Source: Candidatus Baldrarchaeota archaeon
GTDB lineage: Archaea; Asgardarchaeota; Baldrarchaeia; Baldrarchaeales; DXJG01
Direction of reading: 5' to 3'
Assembly (NCBI GenBank): GCA_019056805.1
Contig: DXJG01000013.1
Coordinates: forward strand, 1 to 32,817
DNA length: 32,817 bases
In this document: piece after piece, positions 1-7,805 of the stretch
Numbering within the stretch: the first letter of the stretch is position 1
Layout of the letters: each line of letters begins with the position of its first letter
Position numbers and translations under genes: made by a program
The notes under the pieces: model-generated
What the model was told of the DNA's origin: nothing
Seen by the model: only the letters and a program-made list of their open reading frames with translations
The model's database searches: none

Positions 1-744
1 AAATATTAGGCCTATAAGCCAAGGATCCTTCATAAAATTAACATTGTATAGAGGTAAAAACGTTTCAATACTTTGCATAGCAAAATAGGTTGAAGCTTCA
101 ATAAGACCAATTGTAAGTAGTAGTCCGATTGCGTATCCAGTAAGAGGCTTATCTACTAACGTTGTTTCTTTCCTGGATATTTCAGGTTCTGAAGATGTAT
201 AATTTGATGGGAGGAAGGTTACAAGTATAAAAACTATTGTTCCTAGTGCACCGCATGTTATGTAGGTGAAATGAAAACTATACGTGTAAATGATTATTCC
301 TGCAAGAGTTGGAGCTATTAATCTGCCAATAAGTGTAGAGGTTGAAAATAATCCCATCATACCCCCTTTCTTCGACGGGTAAAGATCCGCTATTAGAGCT
401 GTGGTAACAGGTACAAAGACCGCTGTTGCTATTCCATGATAAACTCTTACAGCAGCTAACTCCCATGCATTTGACACAAAAAGATAAAGAAAAGGAGCAG
501 TCATGAAAACTATTGCACTTACTATTAGAAGTTTTTTTCTCCCATAGATATCGGAGAGGTAACCGGCAGAAAAGTTGATAATAATTCCTGTGATGGTTGA
601 TGCAGATGCTACTAAACCTATTTCAAATGGGTTAAGACCGAGATGTTTGGCGTACAGAGACAACGTTGGAGATTTAGAGGCAGTGGAACTCATTATGGCA
701 AAAAATCCCACTATACTTAAGAGTAAAAATATGGATAACAGCAT
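1..744 (-). CDS. MFS transporter, N-terminal part (runs off the left edge)
   Basis: Reading the minus strand from an ATG at 744 gives about 248 residues that stay open to the window edge. It begins MLLSIFLLSIVGFFAIMSS and shows about seven hydrophobic helices. The loop after the second helix reads GYLSDIYGRKK, the D-x-x-GRRR-type signature of the major facilitator superfamily, and a conserved R-x-x-x-G-x-G-type helix follows (RVYHGIATAVFVP). The protein should be an inner-membrane secondary transporter; the substrate cannot be read from sequence. The start is supported by GAGG six bases upstream, inside the last codons of the ChrB-type gene, and by a stop codon just before in the same frame. 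Only 11 bases separate the two genes, so they are almost certainly co-transcribed. The C-terminal half lies outside the window. Confidence 0.85.
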   Translation of the reverse strand, partial: MLLSIFLLLSIVGFFAIMSSTASKSPTLSLYAKHLGLNPFEIGLVASASTITGIIINFSAGYLSDIYGRKKLLIVSAIVFMTAPFLYLFVSNAWELAAVRVYHGIATAVFVPVTTALIADLYPSKKGGMMGLFSTSTLIGRLIAPTLAGIIIYTYSFHFTYITCGALGTIVFILVTFLPSNYTSSEPEISRKETTLVDKPLTGYAIGLLLTIGLIEASTYFAMQSIETFLPLYNVNFMKDPWLIGLIF

Positions 745-755
745 GGTGCCAGCCT

Positions 756-1259
756 CTACTTAGATTCTATTTTAGATCTAAGAAATTCTATTCGAGCAAT
801 TCTATCCATACCTTTAAGTTCATCCTTAAATTTTTTCTCAATTTCCTGAGCTTTAAAATATGCATAGAGCGAATCCCATATTTTAAAACCTATCTCAAGA
901 GCTTTATAATCGCTTTCAACAATGAGTCTTAATCCGCTAAACAATGCTTTTATTCCGGAAGCCTCAGGAACCTTATGAAGTTCTTTTTCGATATCAGCTG
1001 CATGAACTATCTGGGCAACCTTCGTAAGAATTGGATCCTTTATCTTATATTTATCCATGATGACTTCAAAGGTACATTTTCCATTTTTATGCCCTAGTTC
1101 AACACCGCTGATATCAAAAGGTATACCATGTTCTGGTTTAGGTTCTTCCCGTGGATAATCTATAAAAACAAATTCAGCGTTTTGGTCAATGAATTTTTTA
1201 ATAAGCCATGCACTAGCTGTACGATCAACATGCACAAACCTTCTAGTAACCCATTTCAA
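756..1259 (-). CDS. ChrB-type (chromate resistance, C-terminal domain) protein
   Basis: This 167-residue protein matches the ChrB C-terminal domain along its length. It starts with WVTRRFVHVDRTASAWLIKK, where the family has W-V-T-R-x(3)-V-D-R-x-A-x-x-W-L-I-R-x-F-I. It continues with IPFDISGVELGHKNGKCTF (family: PFD-x-x-G-V-E-L-x-H-x-x-x-x-C-T/S-F) and IVHAADIEKE (family: I-V-R-G-A-D). In bacteria this domain is the C-terminal half of ChrB, a chromate-responsive accessory protein; here it stands alone with no DNA-binding N-terminal half. The gene sits directly upstream of an MFS transporter, 11 bases away. No ChrA chromate exporter is visible, so a chromate role is not established; an oxidative or metal-stress role coupled to the transporter is an inference. 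A GGGGTTGAA motif precedes the ATG. Confidence 0.8.
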   Translation of the reverse strand: MKWVTRRFVHVDRTASAWLIKKFIDQNAEFVFIDYPREEPKPEHGIPFDISGVELGHKNGKCTFEVIMDKYKIKDPILTKVAQIVHAADIEKELHKVPEASGIKALFSGLRLIVESDYKALEIGFKIWDSLYAYFKAQEIEKKFKDELKGMDRIARIEFLRSKIESK

Positions 1260-1364
1260 CCCCTATCACCCATCGCGTTTTGTGATATTAACTAAGCTTA
1301 CCATAGATATTTAATCTTACGACAAAATATCTTCACTGTTTTAAGCTAAAGCAGATAAAGATCT

Positions 1365-1994
1365 CTATTTTTCTCCTTTGCAGTGAATTTTAACTGGGCA
1401 TTTTTCACATTTATGTTTCTTACAATATTCTAAGTAAATTCTTACAAGTTTTGATTCGAAAATTTCAATGTCTTTTAGACCTAAGCGATTAGCAACTTCA
1501 ACGGCAATAGGTGATGGTTTAGGTTGAGCTTTAGGCCATACGCCTCTAAGTTCTCTTAAAAATATATTTACAGCTGTCGGACCAAAACCTTTAAACTCCA
1601 TAAGCTTTTTCTCAAGATCTCTTGGATCTAAAGCTTCTTCATGTAACTTTTCCAAGCTACCATCATACTTACTTTTAAGCAACTTAACGGTTTCAAGAAT
1701 ATTTGTCGCAGTAGAGAAATCATACCTTACATAGCCCCCAGAATCAAGCACCTCCACCAACCTATCCCATCCTGCATCCAAAATTCTATCAGGTGTGGTT
1801 AAATTTTCCTCAACGAATCTTCTAAAAGTCCTTTTAGCAATGTCCGCTGAAATTCTTTTAGCAAAAAGCAGAGAAGCCAAAAACCATTTAAATCGATCTT
1901 CGGCGACAGAAAGATTTAGTCCAAGTTCTTCCGAATAATTTGGCAACTTTTTAAGCTCGTCTTCAATGTCCAAACTCATCCCCTCAACTAACAT
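1365..1994 (-). CDS. HhH-GPD / endonuclease III-like protein with atypical active site
   Basis: About 209 residues with the fold markers of base-excision glycosylases. A helix-hairpin-helix (EFKGFGPTAVNIFLREL) lies near residues 133-149, ANRLGL follows, and a C-terminal cysteine cluster C-x4-C-x2-C-x5-C (C191, C196, C199, C205) resembles the [4Fe-4S] loop of endonuclease III, which normally has C-x6-C-x2-C-x5-C. The usual catalytic residues are not where expected. The lysine of G-x-G-R-K-T-A is a proline-threonine here, and the aspartate of V-D-T-H before the V-A-N-R-L-G helix aligns with serine in PSPIAVEVANRLG. The protein may bind damaged DNA without cleaving it, or belong to a divergent subfamily. 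The start is uncertain: ATG at 1994 is used; a TTG at 2003 and an ATG at 1979 are in the same frame. It is probably monocistronic. Confidence 0.75.
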   Translation of the reverse strand: MLVEGMSLDIEDELKKLPNYSEELGLNLSVAEDRFKWFLASLLFAKRISADIAKRTFRRFVEENLTTPDRILDAGWDRLVEVLDSGGYVRYDFSTATNILETVKLLKSKYDGSLEKLHEEALDPRDLEKKLMEFKGFGPTAVNIFLRELRGVWPKAQPKPSPIAVEVANRLGLKDIEIFESKLVRIYLEYCKKHKCEKCPVKIHCKGEK

Positions 1995-2181
1995 AATATT
2001 CAATATATTACAGGATCAAAGGAATATCTCTGTTAAATTTCAATAATTAGATAACTATGCTTAGAAAGAATCTTTAACTATCTAAAGATTTCTAAATTTT
2101 TGGGTTAAAAAAGACGTCGTTTCCATATGTCATGACAAAATTTATTAGTCGGAAAAGAAAGAGATTAGTCATTATTTTATC

Positions 2182-2187
2182 GGAGGG
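2182..2187 (+). promoter_or_regulatory. Shine-Dalgarno site that decides a GTG start
   Basis: GGAGGG lies six bases before GTG at 2194, fixing this unusual start for the following gene. Confidence 0.7.
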
Positions 2188-2193
2188 ATCTTT

Positions 2194-2724
2194 GTGGAGC
2201 CATATGTCTTATTTATGAGTGGAAAATTCATAAATAAGATGAAAAAAGCTTTTAAAATTGGAACATTGGCAAGAAAACCATTCAAAGATGTTGCAACGGT
2301 GCTTGGCTATTCCCCAGTTGAAATTTCATCCAAAGAAGCAAAAGAATACTTTGATAGGTTAGCTCCTTCCCTTAAAGACCTAGCACGTGGCATCATCCAA
2401 GCATTCTTCATCCCAGCAGGCCTTTTATCTAGGAAAAATTACATTACACAAGAGATCCTCGACATAGGGGATTTCTCTCTTTTGCATTTTGCAACATTCG
2501 TAGGAAGAATGGTCAAGAAAACATACTTTGGTTGCATTGTTCTACCCAAGAGTGAAAGTGGATTAGAATCTTCCAAAAACTTCTTTAAAACAATACTCTC
2601 CAAAGTAGGTCAAAATCCTATCGACGATAAAGGGTGGAAAGACACACTTCCAGCTAGAGAAAAATTCATCGCAGAAAAAATCAAAGGTTCGGATAGAAAT
2701 CTATGGCCAGAAATAGCCTCCTAA
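2194..2724 (+). CDS. Hypothetical protein, 176 residues, upstream of arrestin-like gene
   Basis: I do not recognise a family. The protein starts at GTG (MEPYVLFMSGKFINKMKKAF), is basic and soluble, and has no signal peptide. One moderately hydrophobic stretch (residues 65-80, ARGIIQAFFIPAGLL) looks more like a buried helix than a membrane span. A single cysteine occurs in FGCIVLPK and there are no recognisable metal motifs. It ends 47 bases before the likely start of the arrestin-like gene, so the two form a probable operon. An AT-rich element near 2136-2147 (AAAATTTATTAG) could be its TATA box. Confidence 0.6.
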   Translation: MEPYVLFMSGKFINKMKKAFKIGTLARKPFKDVATVLGYSPVEISSKEAKEYFDRLAPSLKDLARGIIQAFFIPAGLLSRKNYITQEILDIGDFSLLHFATFVGRMVKKTYFGCIVLPKSESGLESSKNFFKTILSKVGQNPIDDKGWKDTLPAREKFIAEKIKGSDRNLWPEIAS

Positions 2725-2771
2725 ATTCCTATTTCCTAATATTGTGTAAATTTTATGTGGAAGTGTGTAAG

Positions 2772-3692
2772 ATGCCATTGTTTGGTCCAAAAGTAGAATT
2801 AAAAATGGAAACAAACAAAGATGCTTATTTTCCTGGAGATGAGCTTAAGGTCAAAATACTAATTTCCAGTAATAAAAAAGTAAAAATGGAGGAAGTCAGA
2901 CTCGAATTGATTTGTACAACTACGGTTGAATACCATGTAGCAAGAAAATATGCTATAACGTATCCGGATAGTGAAGATGGTGACGAACTAGTACCAGAAG
3001 AAAGACTTTTTGAACTTGTAAAAATACAAGAACAAATACTAAAGAAAGGAGTAATTCCACCTAGAGACCTTTTCCTAGAAAAAACTTTAACAATTCCAAT
3101 GGATGCTCCACCAACATTCAATGGAACCCATATAAAGACAAATTGGCTTGTAAAAACAGTAATAAATAGAAAATTAAAAAGAGATATTGTTGCAAAAAAG
3201 GACATCACAGTTATGGGACGTATGACAGATCCGGAATTGAAAGAGCCACGTGAATTGCCTTATGAGCTGAAAGATGTAATTATATATATTAAGATTCCAA
3301 GATTTGGCTTCATTTTCGGTGAAACTGTTTCAGGAGAGGTTAACATCAAAGCTAAGAAAAATGTAAAGTTTAGTGAAGTAAGAGCAGAGTTGACCTGTAT
3401 TGAAAAACTAGATCCCTCAAATATTTTAGTAACGCCAATAATGAGTTTTACAGAATTTCAAGGCGATTGTTTCGATATCTTTGCGCGCGATGTTCTTACG
3501 AAAAGCTTAGAACTCAAGGAAAATGATCAACAAAAATTTTGGTTTAACCTAAAAGTTCCAAATATACAAAAACCAATGTGTGAAACAGCGTACTATAAAG
3601 TAGCCTGGTTTCTCAATATAGTTTGTTCAAGGAAATTGAAACCAGATTTGAAAGCCACTATTCCTCTAGCTATAACAAATAGTATCGACTAA
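2772..3692 (+). CDS. Arrestin-fold protein of the Spo0M / sporulation-control type
   Basis: About 306 residues. The chosen ATG gives an N terminus MPLFGPKVELKMETNK that runs straight into the fold; the open frame extends 23 codons upstream, but that extension overlaps the preceding gene and is not arrestin-like. Two beta-sandwich halves are visible. The first has YFPGDELKVKILISS followed by KVKMEEVRLELICTTTVEY, the typical Y-x-P-G-D/E-x-V-x-G pattern and the long strand of arrestins. The second has FGFIFGETVSGEVNIKAKK followed by KFSEVRAELTCIEKL. Bacterial Spo0M and archaeal relatives share this architecture; arrestin-fold proteins act as scaffolds, but the partner here is unknown. There is no signal peptide or membrane helix. 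A hairpin/T-tract terminator follows directly. Confidence 0.75.
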   Translation: MPLFGPKVELKMETNKDAYFPGDELKVKILISSNKKVKMEEVRLELICTTTVEYHVARKYAITYPDSEDGDELVPEERLFELVKIQEQILKKGVIPPRDLFLEKTLTIPMDAPPTFNGTHIKTNWLVKTVINRKLKRDIVAKKDITVMGRMTDPELKEPRELPYELKDVIIYIKIPRFGFIFGETVSGEVNIKAKKNVKFSEVRAELTCIEKLDPSNILVTPIMSFTEFQGDCFDIFARDVLTKSLELKENDQQKFWFNLKVPNIQKPMCETAYYKVAWFLNIVCSRKLKPDLKATIPLAITNSID

Positions 3693-3693
3693 C

Positions 3694-3756
3694 AAAGAAA
3701 AATGATGTAGATATCAAAATATTTCATTTTTCTTTTTAGAACTTTAAGTTCTTTTT
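3694..3756 (+). terminator. Two consecutive hairpins with T-tracts
   Basis: AAAGAAAAATGA at 3694-3705 pairs perfectly with TCATTTTTCTTT at 3724-3735 (12 bp). A second compact hairpin follows (AGAACTT at 3738-3744 with AAGTTCT at 3746-3752) and then T residues. It lies immediately after the arrestin-like stop codon, where a transcription end is expected. The stem is very AT-rich, so the T-tracts may matter more than the hairpins. Confidence 0.5.
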
Positions 3757-3898
3757 ACACGTTATATTCGCAACTAAGTCGTGACAAAAATGTTCGCTTC
3801 TAAGCCATTAAAATTAATTAAAGATTGAGAATTATCAATAAAGAAGCATAAATATTTTGTAATGCTGTAAATTTAAAACTAAAATTTGGTGATTATAT

Positions 3899-4549
3899 AT
3901 GAAATGTGCTTATTGTAAGGTTTTAGTATGCGCTGAAGGAAAAACTAAAGGATCTAAAGGCTGTCCAATGCTTAAATATATGAATGTAATTGAAGAAGTA
4001 CGTCACGAATATGAGAAGCCTTTTGCAAGAAAACTTGCTTCAAATGCGGGGATTGTTGAGGCAAGTGGCTATATTGAATGGCCACGTCTCAGGGAAATCA
4101 TAGAATTTGCACGTCTCATGGAATATAAAAAGTTAGGTATCGCCTTCTGTATAGGTTTACAGAAAGAAGCAGCAATTGTATCTAAAATTCTTGAAGAAGC
4201 TGGATTTGAAGTTCATTCAGTAAATTGTAAGGTTGGAGCAATTTCAAAAGAAGATGTTGGAGTTCCCAAAGAGTATCAAGGAGTTTCAAAAACCGGTTAC
4301 AACATTGGTTATGTAGCTTGTAATCCAGTAGGCCAAGCTCGTCTCCTTGCTGAAGTTAAAACTGACCTTAACATCGTATTAGGGCTATGTGTTGGCCATG
4401 ACACTCTCTTCTTCAAATATTCAGAAGCTCCTGTCACAGTTCTTGCAACAAAAGATAGAATTAGCGGACATAATCCTCTAGGATTCCTTCACACATATTA
4501 TGGTAAAAAATATTTTCAAAAACTGTTTTCTAAACCAGAAACAATGTAG
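3899..4549 (+). CDS. DUF1847 family cysteine-rich metal-binding protein
   Basis: This 216-residue protein begins with a cysteine cluster (C3, C6, C11 and C22, in MKCAYCKVLVCAEG and GCPML) as in DUF1847. The rest carries the family's conserved blocks: EIIEFARLMEYKKLGIAFCIGLQKEA, GYNIGYVACNPVGQARLL, GLCVGHDTLFFKYSEAPVTVL and KDRISGHNPLG. The family is annotated as a putative metal-binding protein of anaerobes; its reaction is unknown. The ATG is preceded by GGTGA at 3888-3892, six bases upstream. The gene stands alone between a terminator and a 269-base non-coding stretch in which I see nothing but the thiolase promoter. Confidence 0.8.
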   Translation: MKCAYCKVLVCAEGKTKGSKGCPMLKYMNVIEEVRHEYEKPFARKLASNAGIVEASGYIEWPRLREIIEFARLMEYKKLGIAFCIGLQKEAAIVSKILEEAGFEVHSVNCKVGAISKEDVGVPKEYQGVSKTGYNIGYVACNPVGQARLLAEVKTDLNIVLGLCVGHDTLFFKYSEAPVTVLATKDRISGHNPLGFLHTYYGKKYFQKLFSKPETM

Positions 4550-4765
4550 TTTTCATATTTTCTTTCCAATTTTATCTTAAATATAACTTTTTACATTAAA
4601 TATGTTTACATCATTAGAAAGATCAAATATTAGTTGTTTGTGTCGAAATTAAAAACTAAGTACCTATGTTTTAAAGGTAATATAGGGAGAAAAAGTGTGT
4701 CATTTTAATATTATAGCTTTGCTCTTTGTCTTAACTTTTTAACGAATTATCTTTATTTAGTTTAA

Positions 4766-4782
4766 CCGAAACTATTATATAG
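4766..4782 (+). promoter_or_regulatory. Archaeal promoter of the thiolase-DUF35 operon
   Basis: CCGAAA (possible BRE) runs into CTATTATATAG, a good TATA box about 40 bases before the ATG at 4819. Transcription would start near 4800-4805, and GGGG at 4807-4810 could serve as ribosome binding site. Confidence 0.5.
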
Positions 4783-4818
4783 TATAAGACCTTTAACGGC
4801 TTTATCGGGGTTTTTAAG

Positions 4819-5991
4819 ATGAGAAAAGTTGCTGTTATAGGGGTAGGAAACTCTAAATTCGGTAATAGACAGGATGTAAATGTCACCGAACTTGCTTTTG
4901 AAGCAGTGAAGCCAGCCCTTGAAGATGCTGGTCTAATACCAAAAGACATCGAATTCGTAGCAGTTGGATCAGCAGGAGCCGGTGCATGGTACGAAGAAGC
5001 ACTTCCAGCTGTTATCGCTGCCGAGTACTGTGGACTAACCGGTGCAGGTCTCGTTCGCTGCGAAGCAGCCTGTGCATCAGGCAGCGCGGCTGTTTTCACA
5101 GTTTATTCAGCTATTGCAAGTGGACAAATCGACATCGGAATGGCACTGGGTCTTGAAAAAATGAGAGAAGTAGATACACTTACAGTTGTCGAGCTTATTG
5201 GAAGAGCTGGATACTATCTCTGGGAATTCCACAATTTCGGAATGACCTTCCCAGCATACTACGCAATGCATGCAACTGCGCACATGGCAAAATACGGTAC
5301 AACAGAAGAAGACTTGGCACTAGTTGCCGTTAAAAACCATAAATACGCAGCACTAAACCCAGTAGCACATTTTCAAAAAGAAATAACCGTTGATGAGGCA
5401 TTATCATCCTATCCAATAGCTTGGCCACTCAAACTCTACGATTGTTGCCCAGTAACCGACGGAGCAGCCGCTGTAATTCTTGCATCCGAAGAAAAAGTGA
5501 AAGAATTGAAAATAGATACACCAGTTTGGATCGAGGGTATTGGAGCCTCCTCTGGCACAGGTAATCTAAGTAAAAGAGATAGTTACGTAGGACTTAAATC
5601 AGCCGTTATCGCGGCTCAAAAAGCATATAAAATGGCCGGTGTTGGTCCTGAAGATATTGAAGTTGCTACAGTTCATGACTGCTTTACAATTGCTGAAATA
5701 TTGGCTTATGAAGACCTAGGTTTCTGTAAGAAAGGAGAGGGTCCAAAACTCATAAGGGAAGGGCAAACTGAGATCGGCGGTAAAATACCTGTGAACGTTG
5801 ACGGAGGATTAAAAGCTAAGGGTCATCCGATTGGTGCAACTGGATGCTCAATGATTTATGAATTAACAAAGCAGCTTAGAGAAGAAGCAGAGAAGAGGCA
5901 GAGGCAAGTTCCATTAAAGAAGTATATAGCTTTAGCTCATAATGTCGGAGGAACTGGTCACTACTGTTATGTAACCATATTAAGAAGGTGA
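4819..5991 (+). CDS. Acetyl-CoA C-acetyltransferase (archaeal thiolase, SCP2-thiolase type)
   Basis: A 390-residue thiolase expected to condense two acetyl-CoA into acetoacetyl-CoA, or run in reverse. The nucleophilic cysteine is C85 in CEAACASGSAAV. The family motifs HDCFTIAEI (near residue 287), GGLKAKGHPIGATG (H336) and HNVGGTGH (H374) are all present. The last replaces the C-x-G-G of bacterial degradative thiolases, as in archaeal and SCP2-type enzymes. Length is normal. In archaea this thiolase, a DUF35 protein and HMG-CoA synthase form a complex in the mevalonate pathway. Here the DUF35 gene overlaps its 3' end, but no HMG-CoA synthase is adjacent, and beta-hydroxyacyl-CoA genes follow. 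A role in short-chain acyl-CoA metabolism is therefore as likely as one in isoprenoid synthesis. Confidence 0.9.
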   Translation: MRKVAVIGVGNSKFGNRQDVNVTELAFEAVKPALEDAGLIPKDIEFVAVGSAGAGAWYEEALPAVIAAEYCGLTGAGLVRCEAACASGSAAVFTVYSAIASGQIDIGMALGLEKMREVDTLTVVELIGRAGYYLWEFHNFGMTFPAYYAMHATAHMAKYGTTEEDLALVAVKNHKYAALNPVAHFQKEITVDEALSSYPIAWPLKLYDCCPVTDGAAAVILASEEKVKELKIDTPVWIEGIGASSGTGNLSKRDSYVGLKSAVIAAQKAYKMAGVGPEDIEVATVHDCFTIAEILAYEDLGFCKKGEGPKLIREGQTEIGGKIPVNVDGGLKAKGHPIGATGCSMIYELTKQLREEAEKRQRQVPLKKYIALAHNVGGTGHYCYVTILRR

Positions 5992-5996
5992 TGAAG

Positions 5997-6428
5997 ATGG
6001 AAGTCGGTTTTCCTACAATTAAATCGAGAAAATTAACTATCGTAAATCACATACCGATAAGTAAAACACTAAAATTCTGGGAAGGGCTAAAAGAAGGTAA
6101 AATCTACACAACCAAGTGCAAAAAATGTGGCACAATATTCTTTCCACCAGCTGGAGACTGTTCAAAATGTTATTCTTCAGACATGGAATGGATTGAGTTA
6201 AGCAATGAAGCAGAAATCGAAACATTTACTCATATCTTAGTTAGACCTGCTACGTTCCAACACTATGAACCTTACACTGTTGCAATTGGAAGATTGAAAG
6301 AGGGAGTCAAAGTACTTGCTTGGCTGACCGGCGCAAAGTTATCAGAGATCAAGGTGGGAATGAAGGTTAAATTGGTTGCCAAAGTTACACCGGAAGGAGA
6401 GCCAACTTACGAGTTCCAGCCAATCTAA
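5997..6428 (+). CDS. DUF35 OB-fold / zinc-ribbon partner of thiolase
   Basis: About 143 residues. The N-terminal helix (KTLKFWEGLKEGKIY) leads into a rubredoxin-like zinc ribbon with C41-x2-C44 and C55-x2-C58 (TKCKKCG and GDCSKC). An OB-fold follows, including FTHILVRP and YTVAIGRLKEGVKVLAWLTG. This is the DUF35 (ChsH2-like) architecture, which bridges thiolase and a second acyl-CoA enzyme and may channel the intermediate. I place the start at ATG 5997 because AGGTGAT at 5986-5992 sits four bases upstream; an ATG at 5991 and a GTG at 5988 are alternatives. The SD site lies across the thiolase stop codon (5989-5991), so translation is probably coupled. Confidence 0.85.
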   Translation: MEVGFPTIKSRKLTIVNHIPISKTLKFWEGLKEGKIYTTKCKKCGTIFFPPAGDCSKCYSSDMEWIELSNEAEIETFTHILVRPATFQHYEPYTVAIGRLKEGVKVLAWLTGAKLSEIKVGMKVKLVAKVTPEGEPTYEFQPI

Positions 6429-6576
6429 ACCAAAATACAACGCTAAAACACTTATACTAAACAATTTTTATGTTACAAAAAATTGAAGTATTTAATGTTC
6501 GGGATAGATGCGTTTAGATATAAATATGGATAAATTATCTTTTGAAATAAAAAATATCTGAAGGAACAAAAAAACT

Positions 6577-6587
6577 TTTTAATAATA
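6577..6587 (+). promoter_or_regulatory. TATA-like promoter of the hydroxyacyl-CoA dehydrogenase operon
   Basis: TTTTAATAATA lies 30-40 bases before the ATG at 6618. GAGGGGAG just upstream of the ATG is the ribosome binding site. This indicates transcription separate from the thiolase operon. Confidence 0.45.
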
Positions 6588-6617
6588 TCTTAACAACTTA
6601 ATCAAGAGGGGAGAAAA

Positions 6618-7805
6618 ATGGAAAAAATAGAAAAAGTAGCCGTAGTAGGTTCCGGAACAATGGGCCATGGAATAACCCAAATACTAGCCATGTCCGGATA
6701 CCAAGTTACCATGATAGACATAAGTGATGAAATTTTAAACAAAGCAATGGAAAAAATCAAATGGAGCCTGCAGAAATTCGCTGAAAAACGGAGAATAAAA
6801 CCAGAAGATGTAGATACAATAATGTCAAGAATAAAAACAAACACTAATCTTGAAGAAGCCGTTAAAGACGCAGACTTCGTTATAGAAGCAGTACCAGAAA
6901 AAATGGATCTAAAGAAACAAATCTTTTCAAGAGCCGACAAAGCAGCACCTAAACATGCAATTTTAGCTACAAATACCTCAAGTCTAAGCATAACAGAAAT
7001 CTCCGAGGCAACTGAAAGACCAGACAAAGTTGTTGGAATGCATTTCTTTAATCCACCACAATTAATGCCTCTTGTTGAAGTAATTAAAGGAGAACACACC
7101 AGTGATGAAACAGTAAACATCACCGTCGAATTAGCAAGAAAACTAGGTAAAACACCAGTTATCTGTAGAAAAGACACCAGAGGATTTATTGTCAACAGAA
7201 TATTGGGAGCAGTATTTAACGAAGCATTCTGGGCAGTATACAATAAAGAAGCAACAATCGAAGAAGTTGATTCAGCAGTTAAATACAAAGCAGGTTTCCC
7301 AATGGGAATATTTGAACTCGCAGACTATGTTGGACTAGACGTCCTCTACTATGTTTCAAACGTAATGGCAGAAGCATTTGGCGACATAGCAAAGCCTTGC
7401 CCAATAGTTGACCCACTTGTAAAAGAAGGAAAACTAGGTCAAAAAACTGGCCAAGGATTTTACGATTGGAGTAAAGGTAGACCAAGAATACCCTTCCATC
7501 TCGCAGATAACTTTGATATCATGAGAATTTATGCAGTAGCTGTCAACGAAGCTGCCCGATTAATATACGATGACGTTGCAGATCCAGAAGACATAGACAC
7601 AGCCATGAAATTCGGCACAGGCTGGCCTTCCGGTCCATGTGAAATTGCAGACCGACAAGGAATCGATGTCATAGTCAACAAGCTAAAAGAACTCTACGAG
7701 AAAACTGGTGAAGCTAGATATAAACCATGTCCACTACTAGAAGAATATGTTAGTAAGAATTGGCTTGGAAGAAAAACCGGTAGGGGGTTCTACAAATATG
7801 AGTGA
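6618..7805 (+). CDS. 3-hydroxyacyl-CoA (3-hydroxybutyryl-CoA) dehydrogenase
   Basis: 395 residues. The enzyme oxidises 3-hydroxyacyl-CoA to 3-oxoacyl-CoA with NAD, or the reverse with NAD(P)H. The Rossmann glycine motif is G11-S-G13-T-M-G16, with D34 in the position that selects NAD. The catalytic histidine-glutamate pair is H142 (MHFFNPPQLMPLVEV) and E154. Two C-terminal 3HCDH domains follow, one from about residue 188 (RGFIVNRILGAVFNEAFW) and one from about residue 303 (MRIYAVAVNEAARLI), each ending in a G-x-K-T/S-G-x-G-F-Y-type motif. This two-C-domain form is common in archaea, sometimes fused to a crotonase. Here the crotonase is separate and its start codon lies inside the end of this gene. 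Confidence 0.92.
   Translation: MEKIEKVAVVGSGTMGHGITQILAMSGYQVTMIDISDEILNKAMEKIKWSLQKFAEKRRIKPEDVDTIMSRIKTNTNLEEAVKDADFVIEAVPEKMDLKKQIFSRADKAAPKHAILATNTSSLSITEISEATERPDKVVGMHFFNPPQLMPLVEVIKGEHTSDETVNITVELARKLGKTPVICRKDTRGFIVNRILGAVFNEAFWAVYNKEATIEEVDSAVKYKAGFPMGIFELADYVGLDVLYYVSNVMAEAFGDIAKPCPIVDPLVKEGKLGQKTGQGFYDWSKGRPRIPFHLADNFDIMRIYAVAVNEAARLIYDDVADPEDIDTAMKFGTGWPSGPCEIADRQGIDVIVNKLKELYEKTGEARYKPCPLLEEYVSKNWLGRKTGRGFYKYE

Noticed and set aside
4731..5099. Open frame on the minus strand over the thiolase start
   Set aside because: Antisense shadow of the thiolase gene; Ala/Pro/Ser-rich, no ribosome site and no family features.
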